Below, piece by piece: positions 1 to 8,480 of a DNA stretch of 64,000 bases. Source of the stretch: Hwangdonia lutea. GTDB lineage: Bacteria; Bacteroidota; Bacteroidia; Flavobacteriales; Flavobacteriaceae. Both the position numbers and the translations under genes were made by a program. The stretch covers positions 1 to 64,000 of the forward strand of contig NZ_CP136521.1 in the NCBI RefSeq assembly GCF_032814565.1, written 5' to 3'. The notes beneath the pieces were generated by a model. That model searched no databases. It was not told the origin of the DNA and saw only the letters and a program-made list of their open reading frames with translations. How positions within the stretch are numbered: the stretch's first letter is position 1; each line of letters starts with the position of its first letter.

Positions 1-1428
1 ATGAGTAAAACTGCGCAATCGGTATGGAATAATTGTCTGGAATTTATAAAGGATAATATTCAACCGCAAGCATATAAAACTTGGTTCGAGCCAATAAAAG
101 CAGTTAAACTTACAGACAACGCTTTAAGCATTCAGGTACCTAGTAAATTCTTCTACGAATGGCTTGAAGAGCACTATGTAAAAATCCTTAAAGTATCGTT
201 AACTAAAGAGTTGGGTGAAAAAGCTAAACTGGTTTACATTATTAAAATGGAAAACACGTATGGCAACAAACAACCTTTTACCGAAAAAATTCCAAGTGCC
301 AACCGAAGTGCCGTAAAAGCACAGGATGTCGATATTCCTTTAAACAATAAAAACCCTGAATTGCGTAATCCGTTTGTAATTCCGGGCATCAGAAATGTAA
401 AGATTGAATCTCAGCTCAATCCTAATTACAGTTTTGAAAATTTTTTAGAGGGCGACTCAAACCGATTGGCTCGTAGTGCAGGATTAGCCGTTGCGGCCAA
501 ACCTGGAGGAACATCGTTTAATCCCTTGCTTATTTTTGGTGGCGTTGGCTTGGGCAAAACACATTTAGCACACGCCATTGGGGTTGATATTAAAGACAAA
601 TATCCTGAAAAAACGGTTTTATATATTTCTGCTGAAAAATTCACGCAACAATATATAGATTCGGTTAAAAAGAATAATAGAAATGATTTTATTCATTTTT
701 ATCAAATTATCGATGTGTTGATTATTGACGATGTACAATTCCTTTCCGGAAAATCTGGAACACAGGATGTGTTTTTCCACATATTCAACCATTTACACCA
801 AAACGGAAAGCAAGTTATATTAACAAGTGATAAAGCGCCTGTTGATATGCAAGATATTGAACAGCGCTTATTGTCTCGTTTTAAATGGGGCCTTTCGGCG
901 GAATTGCAAAATCCGGATTTTGAAACCCGCGTATCCATATTAAAAAACAAACTCTATCGTGATGGTGTTGAAATGCCAGATGATATTATTGAGTATGTTG
1001 CCAAAAACATTAAAACAAACGTTAGGGAATTAGAAGGTGCGATTATTTCGTTAATTGCACAATCCTCATTCAATAAAAAAGAAATTACCATTGAGCTTGC
1101 GAAACAAATTGTAGAGAAATTTGTTAAGAACACCAAACGCGAGGTTTCCATTGACTATATTCAAAAAATTGTATCCGATTATTTCCAAATGGATGTCGAT
1201 ACCTTACAATCTAAAACCAGAAAACGCCATATAGTTCAAGCCAGACAACTCGCTATGTTTTTTGCTAAAAAACTAACAAAAGCATCGTTGGCAAGTATTG
1301 GCTCTCAAATTGGTAAACGCGACCACGCTACTGTACTGCACGCCTGTAAAACGGTAGACAACCTATCTTCAACCGATAAGCAATTCAGAAAATATGTTGA
1401 AGATATTACTAAAAAACTTTCTGTTTAA
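1..1428 (+). CDS. dnaA: Chromosomal replication initiator protein DnaA
   Basis: Initiator ATPase that binds DnaA boxes and melts the origin to load the replicative helicase. The 475-residue length is typical. The N-terminal domain I carries the usual W(N/E)xCLxFI pattern. Walker A (GGVGLGKTH) lies near residues 180-188 and Walker B (LIIDDVQF) near 240-247. The C-terminal DNA-binding domain ends with the DHATVLHACKTV signature near residue 440. The gene starts at base 1, so its promoter and any upstream DnaA boxes lie outside the window. dnaN is not adjacent but about 19 kb downstream. Identification is secure. Confidence 0.99.
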   Translation: MSKTAQSVWNNCLEFIKDNIQPQAYKTWFEPIKAVKLTDNALSIQVPSKFFYEWLEEHYVKILKVSLTKELGEKAKLVYIIKMENTYGNKQPFTEKIPSANRSAVKAQDVDIPLNNKNPELRNPFVIPGIRNVKIESQLNPNYSFENFLEGDSNRLARSAGLAVAAKPGGTSFNPLLIFGGVGLGKTHLAHAIGVDIKDKYPEKTVLYISAEKFTQQYIDSVKKNNRNDFIHFYQIIDVLIIDDVQFLSGKSGTQDVFFHIFNHLHQNGKQVILTSDKAPVDMQDIEQRLLSRFKWGLSAELQNPDFETRVSILKNKLYRDGVEMPDDIIEYVAKNIKTNVRELEGAIISLIAQSSFNKKEITIELAKQIVEKFVKNTKREVSIDYIQKIVSDYFQMDVDTLQSKTRKRHIVQARQLAMFFAKKLTKASLASIGSQIGKRDHATVLHACKTVDNLSSTDKQFRKYVEDITKKLSV

Positions 1429-1474
1429 TACATAAAACTATCTCCCGATACATTGGGGTTTACGGAATACTATT

Positions 1475-1930
1475 ATGACTAAAATTCTTATGGTTTGTTT
1501 GGGTAATATTTGCCGTTCGCCTTTGGCCGAAGGTATTATGCGCTCTAAACTGCCCAATGACACCTATTTGGTAGATTCTGCCGGAACAGCGAATTATCAT
1601 ATTGGTAAAGCTCCAGACCAGCGCTCCATTAATGTGGCAAAAAAGTATGGTTTAAATATTTCTCATTTAAAAGGCCGACAATTTAGTGTTTCGGATTTTG
1701 ATGCCTTTGATGTCATTTATGTGATGGACGAAACTAATTTTAAAAATGTTATTGCTTTAGCTAGAAATGATGAAGATATGGCCAAAGTCAAATTTGTTTT
1801 AAATGAAGTGTACCCCAACCAAAACTACAGTGTTCCCGACCCATATTACGGTGGTGATGAAGGTTTCGAGAATGTTTACAAAATGCTCGACGAAGCCTGC
1901 GATAACATTGCAAAGAAGTTAAACCACTAG
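1475..1930 (+). CDS. Low-molecular-weight protein-tyrosine phosphatase
   Basis: Cytoplasmic phosphotyrosine phosphatase of the LMW-PTP family. The P-loop C-x5-R-S sits at the N-terminus (Cys8 to Arg14, CLGNICRSPLAEG), and the general-acid loop VPDPYYGG is near residue 122, both as expected. The 151-residue length is normal for the family. It follows dnaA by 46 bp on the same strand and could share its transcript. Substrates cannot be told from sequence; in other bacteria such enzymes often pair with tyrosine kinases of capsule export, but none is seen here. Confidence 0.95.
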   Translation: MTKILMVCLGNICRSPLAEGIMRSKLPNDTYLVDSAGTANYHIGKAPDQRSINVAKKYGLNISHLKGRQFSVSDFDAFDVIYVMDETNFKNVIALARNDEDMAKVKFVLNEVYPNQNYSVPDPYYGGDEGFENVYKMLDEACDNIAKKLNH

Positions 1931-1954
1931 TAACTAGCACAAAACAGCATCTTA

Positions 1955-2062
1955 TTTATTAACTTTACTCGATAATCGAGATTTAATTGCTCCGAAGCTT
2001 GCCTCGAAATTTTTAAGGTCTTTTCCTCAAGAATGTATTACGAGCTTGCTCCGAGGTAATTT
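1955..2062. repeat. Intergenic palindromic element upstream of the sugar dehydrogenase
   Basis: Between the phosphatase and the sugar dehydrogenase lies a stretch with a perfect dyad CTCGAT-A-ATCGAG (1968-1980). It also has two related GC-richer blocks, GCTCCGAAGCTTGCCTCG and CGAGCTTGCTCCGAGG, the second framed by ATTAC/GTAAT arms (2037-2060). The structure resembles the short mosaic repeats scattered in flavobacterial intergenic regions. No second copy was found in this window, so its repeat nature is inferred. Confidence 0.4.
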
Positions 2063-2080
2063 ATTTAAAAAAGATGCATC

Positions 2081-3493
2081 ATGAAAACACAACTTCTCAC
2101 TATAATTTTTTGCTGTTTTGAATTTTTTGGGTTTTCACAAACAGTGGAATTACAAAGTTTTGGTCCTAATTTTTCAAGTCCAGTTGAAATTGTAAACGCT
2201 GGCGATAGCAGGCTTTTTATTGTTGAAAAAGCAGGGGTAATTAAAATTTTAAATGCTAACGGCACAGTAAATCCAACGCCATTTTTGAATATTTCAACCT
2301 TGGTTGGCTCTGGTGGCGAACGCGGATTGCTAGGTTTAGCCTTTGCACCAGATTACGCAACGTCTGGTAGATTTTATGTGAATTATACGGACAACACCAG
2401 CATCTCGGAACCCAACTCTATTATTGCAAGATATACCGTAAGTGCAAATCCGGATATCGCAAATACCACCGAAACCATTTTACTTACCATTAAACAACCT
2501 TTTGAAAATCACAACGGTGGAAAATTGGCTTTTGGACAAGATAATTTTTTATACATAGGCACTGGTGACGGCGGAAGCGGTGGCGACCCTGGAGACAGAG
2601 CGCAAAATACCAGTTCGTTTCTAGGAAAGCTTTTGCGGATAGATGTGAGCGGAAGCACCTATAGTATTCCAAGTTCAAATCCGTTTTCAAGTTCTGCGAA
2701 TGGACAGAATGATCCCCGTCCGGAAATTTTTGCAATCGGATTAAGGAATCCTTGGAAATTTTCATTCGATACATCAAATGGCGATTTATGGATTGCCGAT
2801 GTTGGACAAAATGCCTACGAAGAAATAAACAAAGTAACAGGCTCTGGCACACCCGGTGATAATTATGGCTGGAGATGTTATGAAGGCAACAATCACGTAT
2901 ATAATTCAAGTGGCAACTGTCCATCAAATTTTAATGAAACCATTGCGCCTGTTGCTGAATACGCCCATGTTGGAAGCGGGTGTTCTGGTTCAGTCACTGG
3001 TGGTTTTGTATACAGAGGCAACATGTTCCCTAATTTTAATGGCAAGTATTTTTTTGCCGATTATTGCTCACAGCAAATCGGTATTTTAACCGATACGGGG
3101 TCAAGTTGGTCCATGGCTATGCAAACACCAAATATTACAGGTGGTTGGACATCTTTAGGAGAAGATTATAATGGTGAACTCTATATCGCTGGCGGCTCTA
3201 ATGTTTACAAAATAATCGACCCTAATTTAAGTGTTGATGAACATAGTGGGTTTCATTTTAAAATATATCCCAATCCTGCAAACAGAAGTTTTTCTATTGA
3301 TTTGTCCTCCAAATTCAATACCGTAGAATCTATTTCTATTTATAACATTCACGGTCAAAAAATAAAGACCCTTTCAAAATCAAACAAACAAATCCTAAAT
3401 ATTTCTACTAAAAATTACCATAGTGGTTTATATTTTGTTGAGATTTGTACCAATAAAGCATCAAAAATCGTAAAAAAGCTTATAATCAATTAA
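2081..3493 (+). CDS. Secreted PQQ-dependent sugar dehydrogenase (glucose/sorbosone dehydrogenase fold) with T9SS sorting domain
   Basis: Predicted exported beta-propeller oxidoreductase of the soluble glucose/sorbosone dehydrogenase family, which uses PQQ to oxidise sugars. A signal peptide (cleavage after GFSQ) is followed by the propeller, with family motifs such as GGERGLLGLAFAPDY, HNGGKLAFG, YIGTGDGGSGGDP and AIGLRNPWKF. From about residue 390 a T9SS type A sorting domain begins at FKIYPNPANRSFSID and ends in a KLIIN-type tail. The protein should therefore be secreted or anchored through the gliding-associated secretion system. Actual substrate and PQQ use are inferred from the family. 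Confidence 0.92.
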   Translation: MKTQLLTIIFCCFEFFGFSQTVELQSFGPNFSSPVEIVNAGDSRLFIVEKAGVIKILNANGTVNPTPFLNISTLVGSGGERGLLGLAFAPDYATSGRFYVNYTDNTSISEPNSIIARYTVSANPDIANTTETILLTIKQPFENHNGGKLAFGQDNFLYIGTGDGGSGGDPGDRAQNTSSFLGKLLRIDVSGSTYSIPSSNPFSSSANGQNDPRPEIFAIGLRNPWKFSFDTSNGDLWIADVGQNAYEEINKVTGSGTPGDNYGWRCYEGNNHVYNSSGNCPSNFNETIAPVAEYAHVGSGCSGSVTGGFVYRGNMFPNFNGKYFFADYCSQQIGILTDTGSSWSMAMQTPNITGGWTSLGEDYNGELYIAGGSNVYKIIDPNLSVDEHSGFHFKIYPNPANRSFSIDLSSKFNTVESISIYNIHGQKIKTLSKSNKQILNISTKNYHSGLYFVEICTNKASKIVKKLIIN

Positions 3494-4210
3494 ATGGAAA
3501 ATCAACTTGGTCATTTATACCTTATCCCAACCACTTTAGGTGATACGGCACCCCTTGAGGTATTACCCATGTCGGTAAAAAAAGTTATTGAAGACGTAAA
3601 CACTTATATTGTTGAAAACGAAAAAACCGCACGTCGATTCATAAAAAAGATAAGTTCAGGAAAATCGCAATCGGCATTACAAATGTTTCATTTAAACAAA
3701 TTTACCGATGCTCTTGAACTGCCCGAGTTTTTAGAACCTTGTTTAAAAGGCATCCATGTTGGTTTATTGTCGGAAGCTGGTTGCCCAGGTGTTGCAGATC
3801 CTGGGGCCGATGTTGTGAAACTTGCCCATCAAAAAAACATAAAAGTTATTCCTTTAGTTGGCCCATCTTCCATTTTGATGGCGATGATGAGTTCAGGAAT
3901 GAACGGACAAAGTTTCGTCTTTAATGGCTACTTGCCTATTGATAGGGCCGAAAGAAAAAAAGAAATAAAACGTTTGGAGCGCTTATCGTTCGAGCAAAAC
4001 CAATCGCAAATTTTTATTGAAACGCCTTACCGAAATAATAAAATGATTGAGGATTTAAGCCATGTTTTAGACAGCAACACGGATATATGTGTGGCTTGCG
4101 ATATTACACTGCCTACCGAGTTTATTAAAACCCAAAACGCAAATGCCTGGAAAAAAAATATGGTAGACTTTCATAAAAGACCTACCATATTCATTATTCA
4201 TAAAAGCTAG
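3494..4210 (+). CDS. SAM-dependent methyltransferase, tetrapyrrole-methylase (RsmI-like) family
   Basis: Cytoplasmic SAM-dependent methylase of the TP-methylase fold, closest to RsmI, which 2'-O-methylates C1402 of 16S rRNA. Visible motifs are the N-terminal LYLIPTTLGD, the glycine-rich GLLSEAGCPGVADPGADVV near residue 90, and VPLVGPSS(I)LMAMMSSG-like segments. At 238 residues it matches the shorter RsmI-related form common in Bacteroidetes. Whether it modifies the same nucleotide is not established. Its ATG follows the dehydrogenase stop codon with no spacing, suggesting co-transcription by chance rather than shared function. Confidence 0.85.
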   Translation: MENQLGHLYLIPTTLGDTAPLEVLPMSVKKVIEDVNTYIVENEKTARRFIKKISSGKSQSALQMFHLNKFTDALELPEFLEPCLKGIHVGLLSEAGCPGVADPGADVVKLAHQKNIKVIPLVGPSSILMAMMSSGMNGQSFVFNGYLPIDRAERKKEIKRLERLSFEQNQSQIFIETPYRNNKMIEDLSHVLDSNTDICVACDITLPTEFIKTQNANAWKKNMVDFHKRPTIFIIHKS

Positions 4211-4246
4211 CTTCACTTAACTAAAATGCATTAAAGCTTGTTTCGG

Positions 4247-4906
4247 TTATATCGCTTTAGCTTTTCTATCTGGTTTTACAAATGAGGTATCGTAACCCGA
4301 AAAACGTTTCATATAATATTGAACGGTTGTGCCGTAACCATCAGTAAAATTATCTAAACCGTAGCTTCTTAAATATTTTTTTACACTACCGGGACCGGCC
4401 AAATGTGCTGCCGCCAAAATCCCAGATTCTGTTACAACAACACCGTTAATTCGTTTTCCAACGAAGTTTTTAATGTCACGTCGTAAAATCCATTTGTTGC
4501 GCGCTGCGTTTGCTATAAATGCTTTTTCTTGAAGGGCAGGGTTTTTTAAAAATTTCGAAGGATTGTGAATACCTATCAATTTTAACGTAGAAGCACCAAA
4601 TTGATATTTCCCCAAATACCCAAAAGTGTTTACCGAAAAATAATCGCCTCCAGATTCTTTAAAAGCCAAAGCTTCTTTAAAACCTACAAATGATTTCCCC
4701 AGGTAAGGAGCGAATGATTCAGTAGCATCATTTAATGCCAATGCATCATCATTAATATTAGCATCTACACCTACGGTGTAGTCTAAAACCAAACCTTCAG
4801 TTGAATACTTTCCCAAATCTATCGTTTCATCAGATGAAAACGAGCTATACAATAGAATACATATTGTAAGTGCGAGGGTTAAGTAACTTGCAATACTTTT
4901 TCTCAT
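4247..4906 (-). CDS. Lysozyme-like peptidoglycan transglycosylase/hydrolase
   Basis: Predicted exported wall-active enzyme with a lysozyme-like fold. A signal or anchor segment spans residues 5-22. The segment ALAFKESGGDYFSVN (putative catalytic Glu84) followed by GYLGKYQFG resembles the catalytic region of lytic transglycosylases. The 219-residue protein has no LysM or SH3 domain. It lies just beyond the dapF-mltG cluster on the same strand, fitting a role in peptidoglycan turnover. Catalytic class is inferred from motif layout only. Confidence 0.7.
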   Translation of the reverse strand: MRKSIASYLTLALTICILLYSSFSSDETIDLGKYSTEGLVLDYTVGVDANINDDALALNDATESFAPYLGKSFVGFKEALAFKESGGDYFSVNTFGYLGKYQFGASTLKLIGIHNPSKFLKNPALQEKAFIANAARNKWILRRDIKNFVGKRINGVVVTESGILAAAHLAGPGSVKKYLRSYGLDNFTDGYGTTVQYYMKRFSGYDTSFVKPDRKAKAI

Positions 4907-5017
4907 AAATTTTAAATTTCTTCAGTGTAATTTAATTTAAAGTACACCTGAAAATTTGAGCGTGCAAAATTAGGCTTTTTTTTAATTAATTCAAAATTAA
5001 TCGATTATATGTTATTT

Positions 5018-5959
5018 TTAGTAGTACAATAGATGAAATACACAGCCTTTTTTATTGAATTCTAAGGCTGGAAATGGCATCTTTAAGACGTTAAAAACAT
5101 TAAAAACAGATTTCAAAAAACGTGAGTTAGTCCTAATTTTATTCAAATTTACATCAAAACTCAAATAGAATTGACGTTGCCTATTTTTATTTGTTAACAT
5201 ACTGTTGTCAACATCTTTAACCCCTTGTAACATCCCGTCAGCACTATAACCAACAGCTATGTTTAACCATTTTGGGATTTTACTTTGTTTGAAAAAATCG
5301 TGCAGATTTACACTTAACCAATAGGTTTGTCCGTTATAATCTTTTAAAACTTCCTCTAAAAAACTACTCCCTAATTTATCCGGTGCTTGCGATGCGTATT
5401 TTGTTTGATGAAAAGAAAATTTTAAATGAATGCGTTGTTCGTTCCAAAGTAATTCTTGACCCACATATAAGCCCGTTCCGGAAGCATTTGCAACAATATC
5501 GCCCCAAGAAAAACCCCATTCTTCGGAAAATCCGTCTAAAATTTCAACCGTTGTTAGGAACCCAAACCCCAAAGTTGCGCCATAAATTAGTTGGTCTTTT
5601 TTGCTTACACCACTCCAATGTAAAGCCTGCGCTCCAAACCTCCCGATTTGATAGGAGGCGAAAACATGTCCCATTTTATCCATTTGTAACCATTCGTTAT
5701 TATCATTAATGGTATGGAACTTAGAGCGTTCAAAGTCTGAATACCACAATTGGTTTAAGCCAATTAAGGTAATACCAGCCATAGAAGCTTGAGTAGCTAC
5801 CACGGCATTTCTTCTGGGTTTATTTAAGGTATCACTTGGTGTTAAAAAAGAATCGAGCTTGGTTTGGGAAAAAGAAAATGAAGATACAAAAACAATAAAA
5901 ATCAGATATTTAATGGGTTGATATACCACTATCGTCTTATCCCCGTTTTGTTTATCCAT
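5018..5959 (-). CDS. DUF2279 (YfiM-like) exported protein
   Basis: Predicted exported protein of the DUF2279/YfiM family, whose function is unknown. The N-terminus has a hydrophobic signal segment ending in SFSFSQ near residue 32. The conserved family part runs from WYSDFERSKFHTINDNNEW through DKMGHVFASYQ to DGFSEEWGFSWGDIVANASG. The chosen ATG overlaps the end of mltG by 31 bp; a later GTG would shorten the hydrophilic leader before the signal segment. It is the last gene of the dapF-GNAT-mltG-DUF2279 string, suggesting a cell-envelope role. Confidence 0.8.
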   Translation of the reverse strand: MDKQNGDKTIVVYQPIKYLIFIVFVSSFSFSQTKLDSFLTPSDTLNKPRRNAVVATQASMAGITLIGLNQLWYSDFERSKFHTINDNNEWLQMDKMGHVFASYQIGRFGAQALHWSGVSKKDQLIYGATLGFGFLTTVEILDGFSEEWGFSWGDIVANASGTGLYVGQELLWNEQRIHLKFSFHQTKYASQAPDKLGSSFLEEVLKDYNGQTYWLSVNLHDFFKQSKIPKWLNIAVGYSADGMLQGVKDVDNSMLTNKNRQRQFYLSFDVNLNKIRTNSRFLKSVFNVFNVLKMPFPALEFNKKGCVFHLLYY

Positions 5960-6972
5960 CTAATATATTCTTGCCTATTTCGGTTATGCTGCGTTAAAGT
6001 TTTAGCAAATTTATGATAACCAAAATTTTCAACATTTACCACAAAATAATAATAGTTATGCTTTTCGTAATTTAAAACGCCATCAATGGACGATACATCT
6101 GGCATGGTTATTAAACCAGGAGGCAAACCAGCGTATTTATATGTATTGTATGGCGAATCTATTTCTAAATCTTTAAAAAGCACACGTTTTATAACCTGCT
6201 CAAAATCACCGGATTTTTTCTTTAAGGCGTAAATTACCGTAGGATCAGCCTGCAAAGGCATTCCCTTTTTTAATCTGTTTACATAAACCCCGGCTACACG
6301 TGGCCGCTCATCTACTTTTGCGGTTTCTTTTTGAACAATTGAAGCCAGTGCCATGACTTCATCCTGCGATAAACCCAGGGCTTTTGCCTTAGCTTTTCTG
6401 GAACCGTTCCAAAAACGGTTGTATTCCTTTAGCATTCGACTGGTAAATTTTTCAGCTGAAGTATTCCAAAAAAACTCATAACTATTAGGAATATACATGC
6501 CTAAAGCCGTTTCTTCCGTAAAATGGTGTTCAGCCATAAAAGCTTCATCTTTCATAGCGTTTAAGAGCGACAAACTATCAGCTTCAATTTGCGTTGCCAC
6601 ACGACCCGCCAATTTTTCAAGGGTTTCTTGATTGTTAAAAGATACTTTAACCGGGATATTATTACTTCGGATTGAATTAATAATATCATTGTTATTCATA
6701 TCCTTTTTTATAGCATATCGACCAGCCTTGACATTATTGACATATTTTTTTTGTTCTGCCAGAGCATCAAACTTGTCAATATCCTTAAGAAGTGGCACTA
6801 ATTGCTCACGTACATTATCGTATGTATCGGTAGACTTTACATAAATATAAGCCGTATCGTTATTAAAGGCTGTGTTTGGCACAAACATGGTGTTATACAC
6901 ATAATATGCAAAAATGGCAGCCACAGCTAACCCAATAAATACAATGGCTAAGAGAATTTTTTTAATGTACAT
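5929..6972 (-). CDS. mltG: Endolytic murein transglycosylase MltG
   Basis: Inner-membrane endolytic transglycosylase that cuts nascent glycan strands and limits their length. One N-terminal transmembrane helix (residues 5-25) precedes the YceG/MltG domain. The catalytic Glu lies near residue 216 in SIVQKETAK, with the typical GMPLQADPTVIYAL and LPPGLITMPDVSSI segments following. The 347-residue length is normal. Its ATG directly follows the stop of the GNAT gene, and it sits in one operon with dapF, a meso-diaminopimelate gene, giving a coherent peptidoglycan context. Confidence 0.96.
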   Translation of the reverse strand: MYIKKILLAIVFIGLAVAAIFAYYVYNTMFVPNTAFNNDTAYIYVKSTDTYDNVREQLVPLLKDIDKFDALAEQKKYVNNVKAGRYAIKKDMNNNDIINSIRSNNIPVKVSFNNQETLEKLAGRVATQIEADSLSLLNAMKDEAFMAEHHFTEETALGMYIPNSYEFFWNTSAEKFTSRMLKEYNRFWNGSRKAKAKALGLSQDEVMALASIVQKETAKVDERPRVAGVYVNRLKKGMPLQADPTVIYALKKKSGDFEQVIKRVLFKDLEIDSPYNTYKYAGLPPGLITMPDVSSIDGVLNYEKHNYYYFVVNVENFGYHKFAKTLTQHNRNRQEYIRWINKTGIRR

Positions 6973-7497
6973 TTAATTATTTATAAGCTGAAATAAGTAT
7001 TCGTTTTTATAAGAACCATTAACGTAGTTCCATTCTTTTTTTAACCCCACTTCCTTAAACCCTTGGGTTTTAAAAAGTTTGATACTGGTTTTGTTTTCTT
7101 CAGAAATATTACAGTATAGCTGATGTAATCCTAAATGCGTAAAGCTGTATTTAATCAACAATTGCAAGGCTTCGCTACCGTAACCCTTTTTTCTATCGGT
7201 ATCATCCTTTATTAAAATACCAACCCCTGCCCGCTTGTTTTTAAAATCGAAATCGAATAAATCAATCAATCCTAAAGCGTCTTCATTGTAACTTGTAACC
7301 ACCAACCGCAATTGCTTTACCTCAAAAATGTCTTTTTGCCCGTGCTCTAAATACTGCTTGATTAGGTATCGAGAATATGGCGTTTGTGTATTGCTAATTT
7401 CCCAAACCGATTCGTCGTTTTCAATAGCGTATATAAACTCTAAATCCTCAGGTTCTAAAGCACGTAAGTATATATTTTTGCCTTTTAGGGTTATCAT
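6973..7497 (-). CDS. GNAT N-acetyltransferase (RimJ/RimL-like)
   Basis: Acetyl-CoA-dependent N-acetyltransferase of the GNAT_3 type, similar in layout to ribosomal-protein and diamine acetylases. The acetyl-CoA loop is DRKKGYGSEAL and the fold ends with FKTQGFKEVG. I start it at 7497, where ATGA overlaps the dapF stop (a 4-base overlap typical of coupled genes). A longer reading back to 7539 would run inside dapF. The substrate is unknown. Its position between dapF and mltG suggests co-expression with wall genes but does not prove a wall role. Confidence 0.88.
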   Translation of the reverse strand: MITLKGKNIYLRALEPEDLEFIYAIENDESVWEISNTQTPYSRYLIKQYLEHGQKDIFEVKQLRLVVTSYNEDALGLIDLFDFDFKNKRAGVGILIKDDTDRKKGYGSEALQLLIKYSFTHLGLHQLYCNISEENKTSIKLFKTQGFKEVGLKKEWNYVNGSYKNEYLFQLINN

Positions 7498-8267
7498 ATT
7501 TTGCCTTGAAAAACTAATTTTGCCGGCCCTATTAGCCAAACATTATTATAAGCGCCATTTTCAGCGTTAAAAGACACCTGCAAATCGCCACCTTGAGTGT
7601 GCAAAGTAATCAGGTTTTTTTCGGTTTCGCCAATGTAATGCATCGCCAAAGCTACTGCGGTAACACCGGTTCCGCAAGACAGAGTTTCATCTTCAACCCC
7701 GCGCTCGTAGGTTCTTACCCTAAATTCGGTGCTCGAAATCTTCTTAACAAAATTCACATTACTTCCCGCCTTATTATAGGGCGCTCCGTAACGGATTTTA
7801 GCACCTTTGGTTTTAATATCAAAGTCCTCAATCTGATTCTCAAATTGCACATGATGTGGCGACCCCGTGTCTAAAAACACATGTTGCCGGTGGTTTTCAA
7901 TAACATCAACATTTTGCATTTGTAGCTTTACTATATCGCCATTTATAGCGGCATGGTGCAACCCGTCTATCGCCTCAAAAACCGCTTTGTTTTTTATAAC
8001 ACCCAATTGATTGGCAAATGCCACCAAACAACGACCGCCATTACCGCACATGGAGCTTTGATTTCCATCGGCGTTGTAATACACCATTTTAAAATCTAAA
8101 TTGTCGTGGTTTTCAAGTAGAATAAGTCCGTCAGCGCCTATGCCAAAACGTCTGTCGCACAGCGATGCAACGAGTTTGGTATTGTTTTTGTCGAATGTTT
8201 GTTGACGATTATCAATCATCACAAAATCGTTTCCTGTACCCTGATATTTATAAAAAGTTTGTTGCAT
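7494..8267 (-). CDS. dapF: Diaminopimelate epimerase
   Basis: Converts LL- to meso-diaminopimelate, precursor of lysine and the peptidoglycan cross-link. Both catalytic cysteines are present: Cys74 in SSMCGNGGRC and Cys198 in LSCGTGVTA. The N-terminal YQGTGNDFVMID signature is also intact. The 257-residue length is typical. It is the first gene of a four-gene minus-strand operon (dapF, GNAT, mltG, DUF2279) and overlaps the next gene by 4 bases. Confidence 0.98.
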   Translation of the reverse strand: MQQTFYKYQGTGNDFVMIDNRQQTFDKNNTKLVASLCDRRFGIGADGLILLENHDNLDFKMVYYNADGNQSSMCGNGGRCLVAFANQLGVIKNKAVFEAIDGLHHAAINGDIVKLQMQNVDVIENHRQHVFLDTGSPHHVQFENQIEDFDIKTKGAKIRYGAPYNKAGSNVNFVKKISSTEFRVRTYERGVEDETLSCGTGVTAVALAMHYIGETEKNLITLHTQGGDLQVSFNAENGAYNNVWLIGPAKLVFQGKI

Positions 8268-8480
8268 AATTATAATGACAAATATATAAATATTAAATCG
8301 GTTTTTTGATTGTTAAATAGCCGTTAAATGACACGTTAAAAATCGTTAAATTTAAATGTGAAATTCAATAAATATTTAATTTTAATCGTTTAATAATTCC
8401 CATCCTAATGGGAACAACCTTTTTAAAATGAAACCTCACTAAATCCGAGGAATAATTAATAATAAACAAAACAGTAAAAA

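Noticed and set aside
1-2080. Replication origin near dnaA
   Set aside because: No cluster of DnaA-box-like nonamers or AT-rich 13-mer array was seen beside dnaA within the window; the upstream side is not included.
2490-2927. Minus-strand 145-codon frame inside the sugar dehydrogenase gene
   Set aside because: Composition is odd (Cys/His/Arg rich) as expected for an antisense shadow; the plus-strand gene is clear.
5383-5709. Plus-strand 108-codon frame inside the DUF2279 gene
   Set aside because: Antisense to a conserved-family gene in a tight operon; no support of its own.
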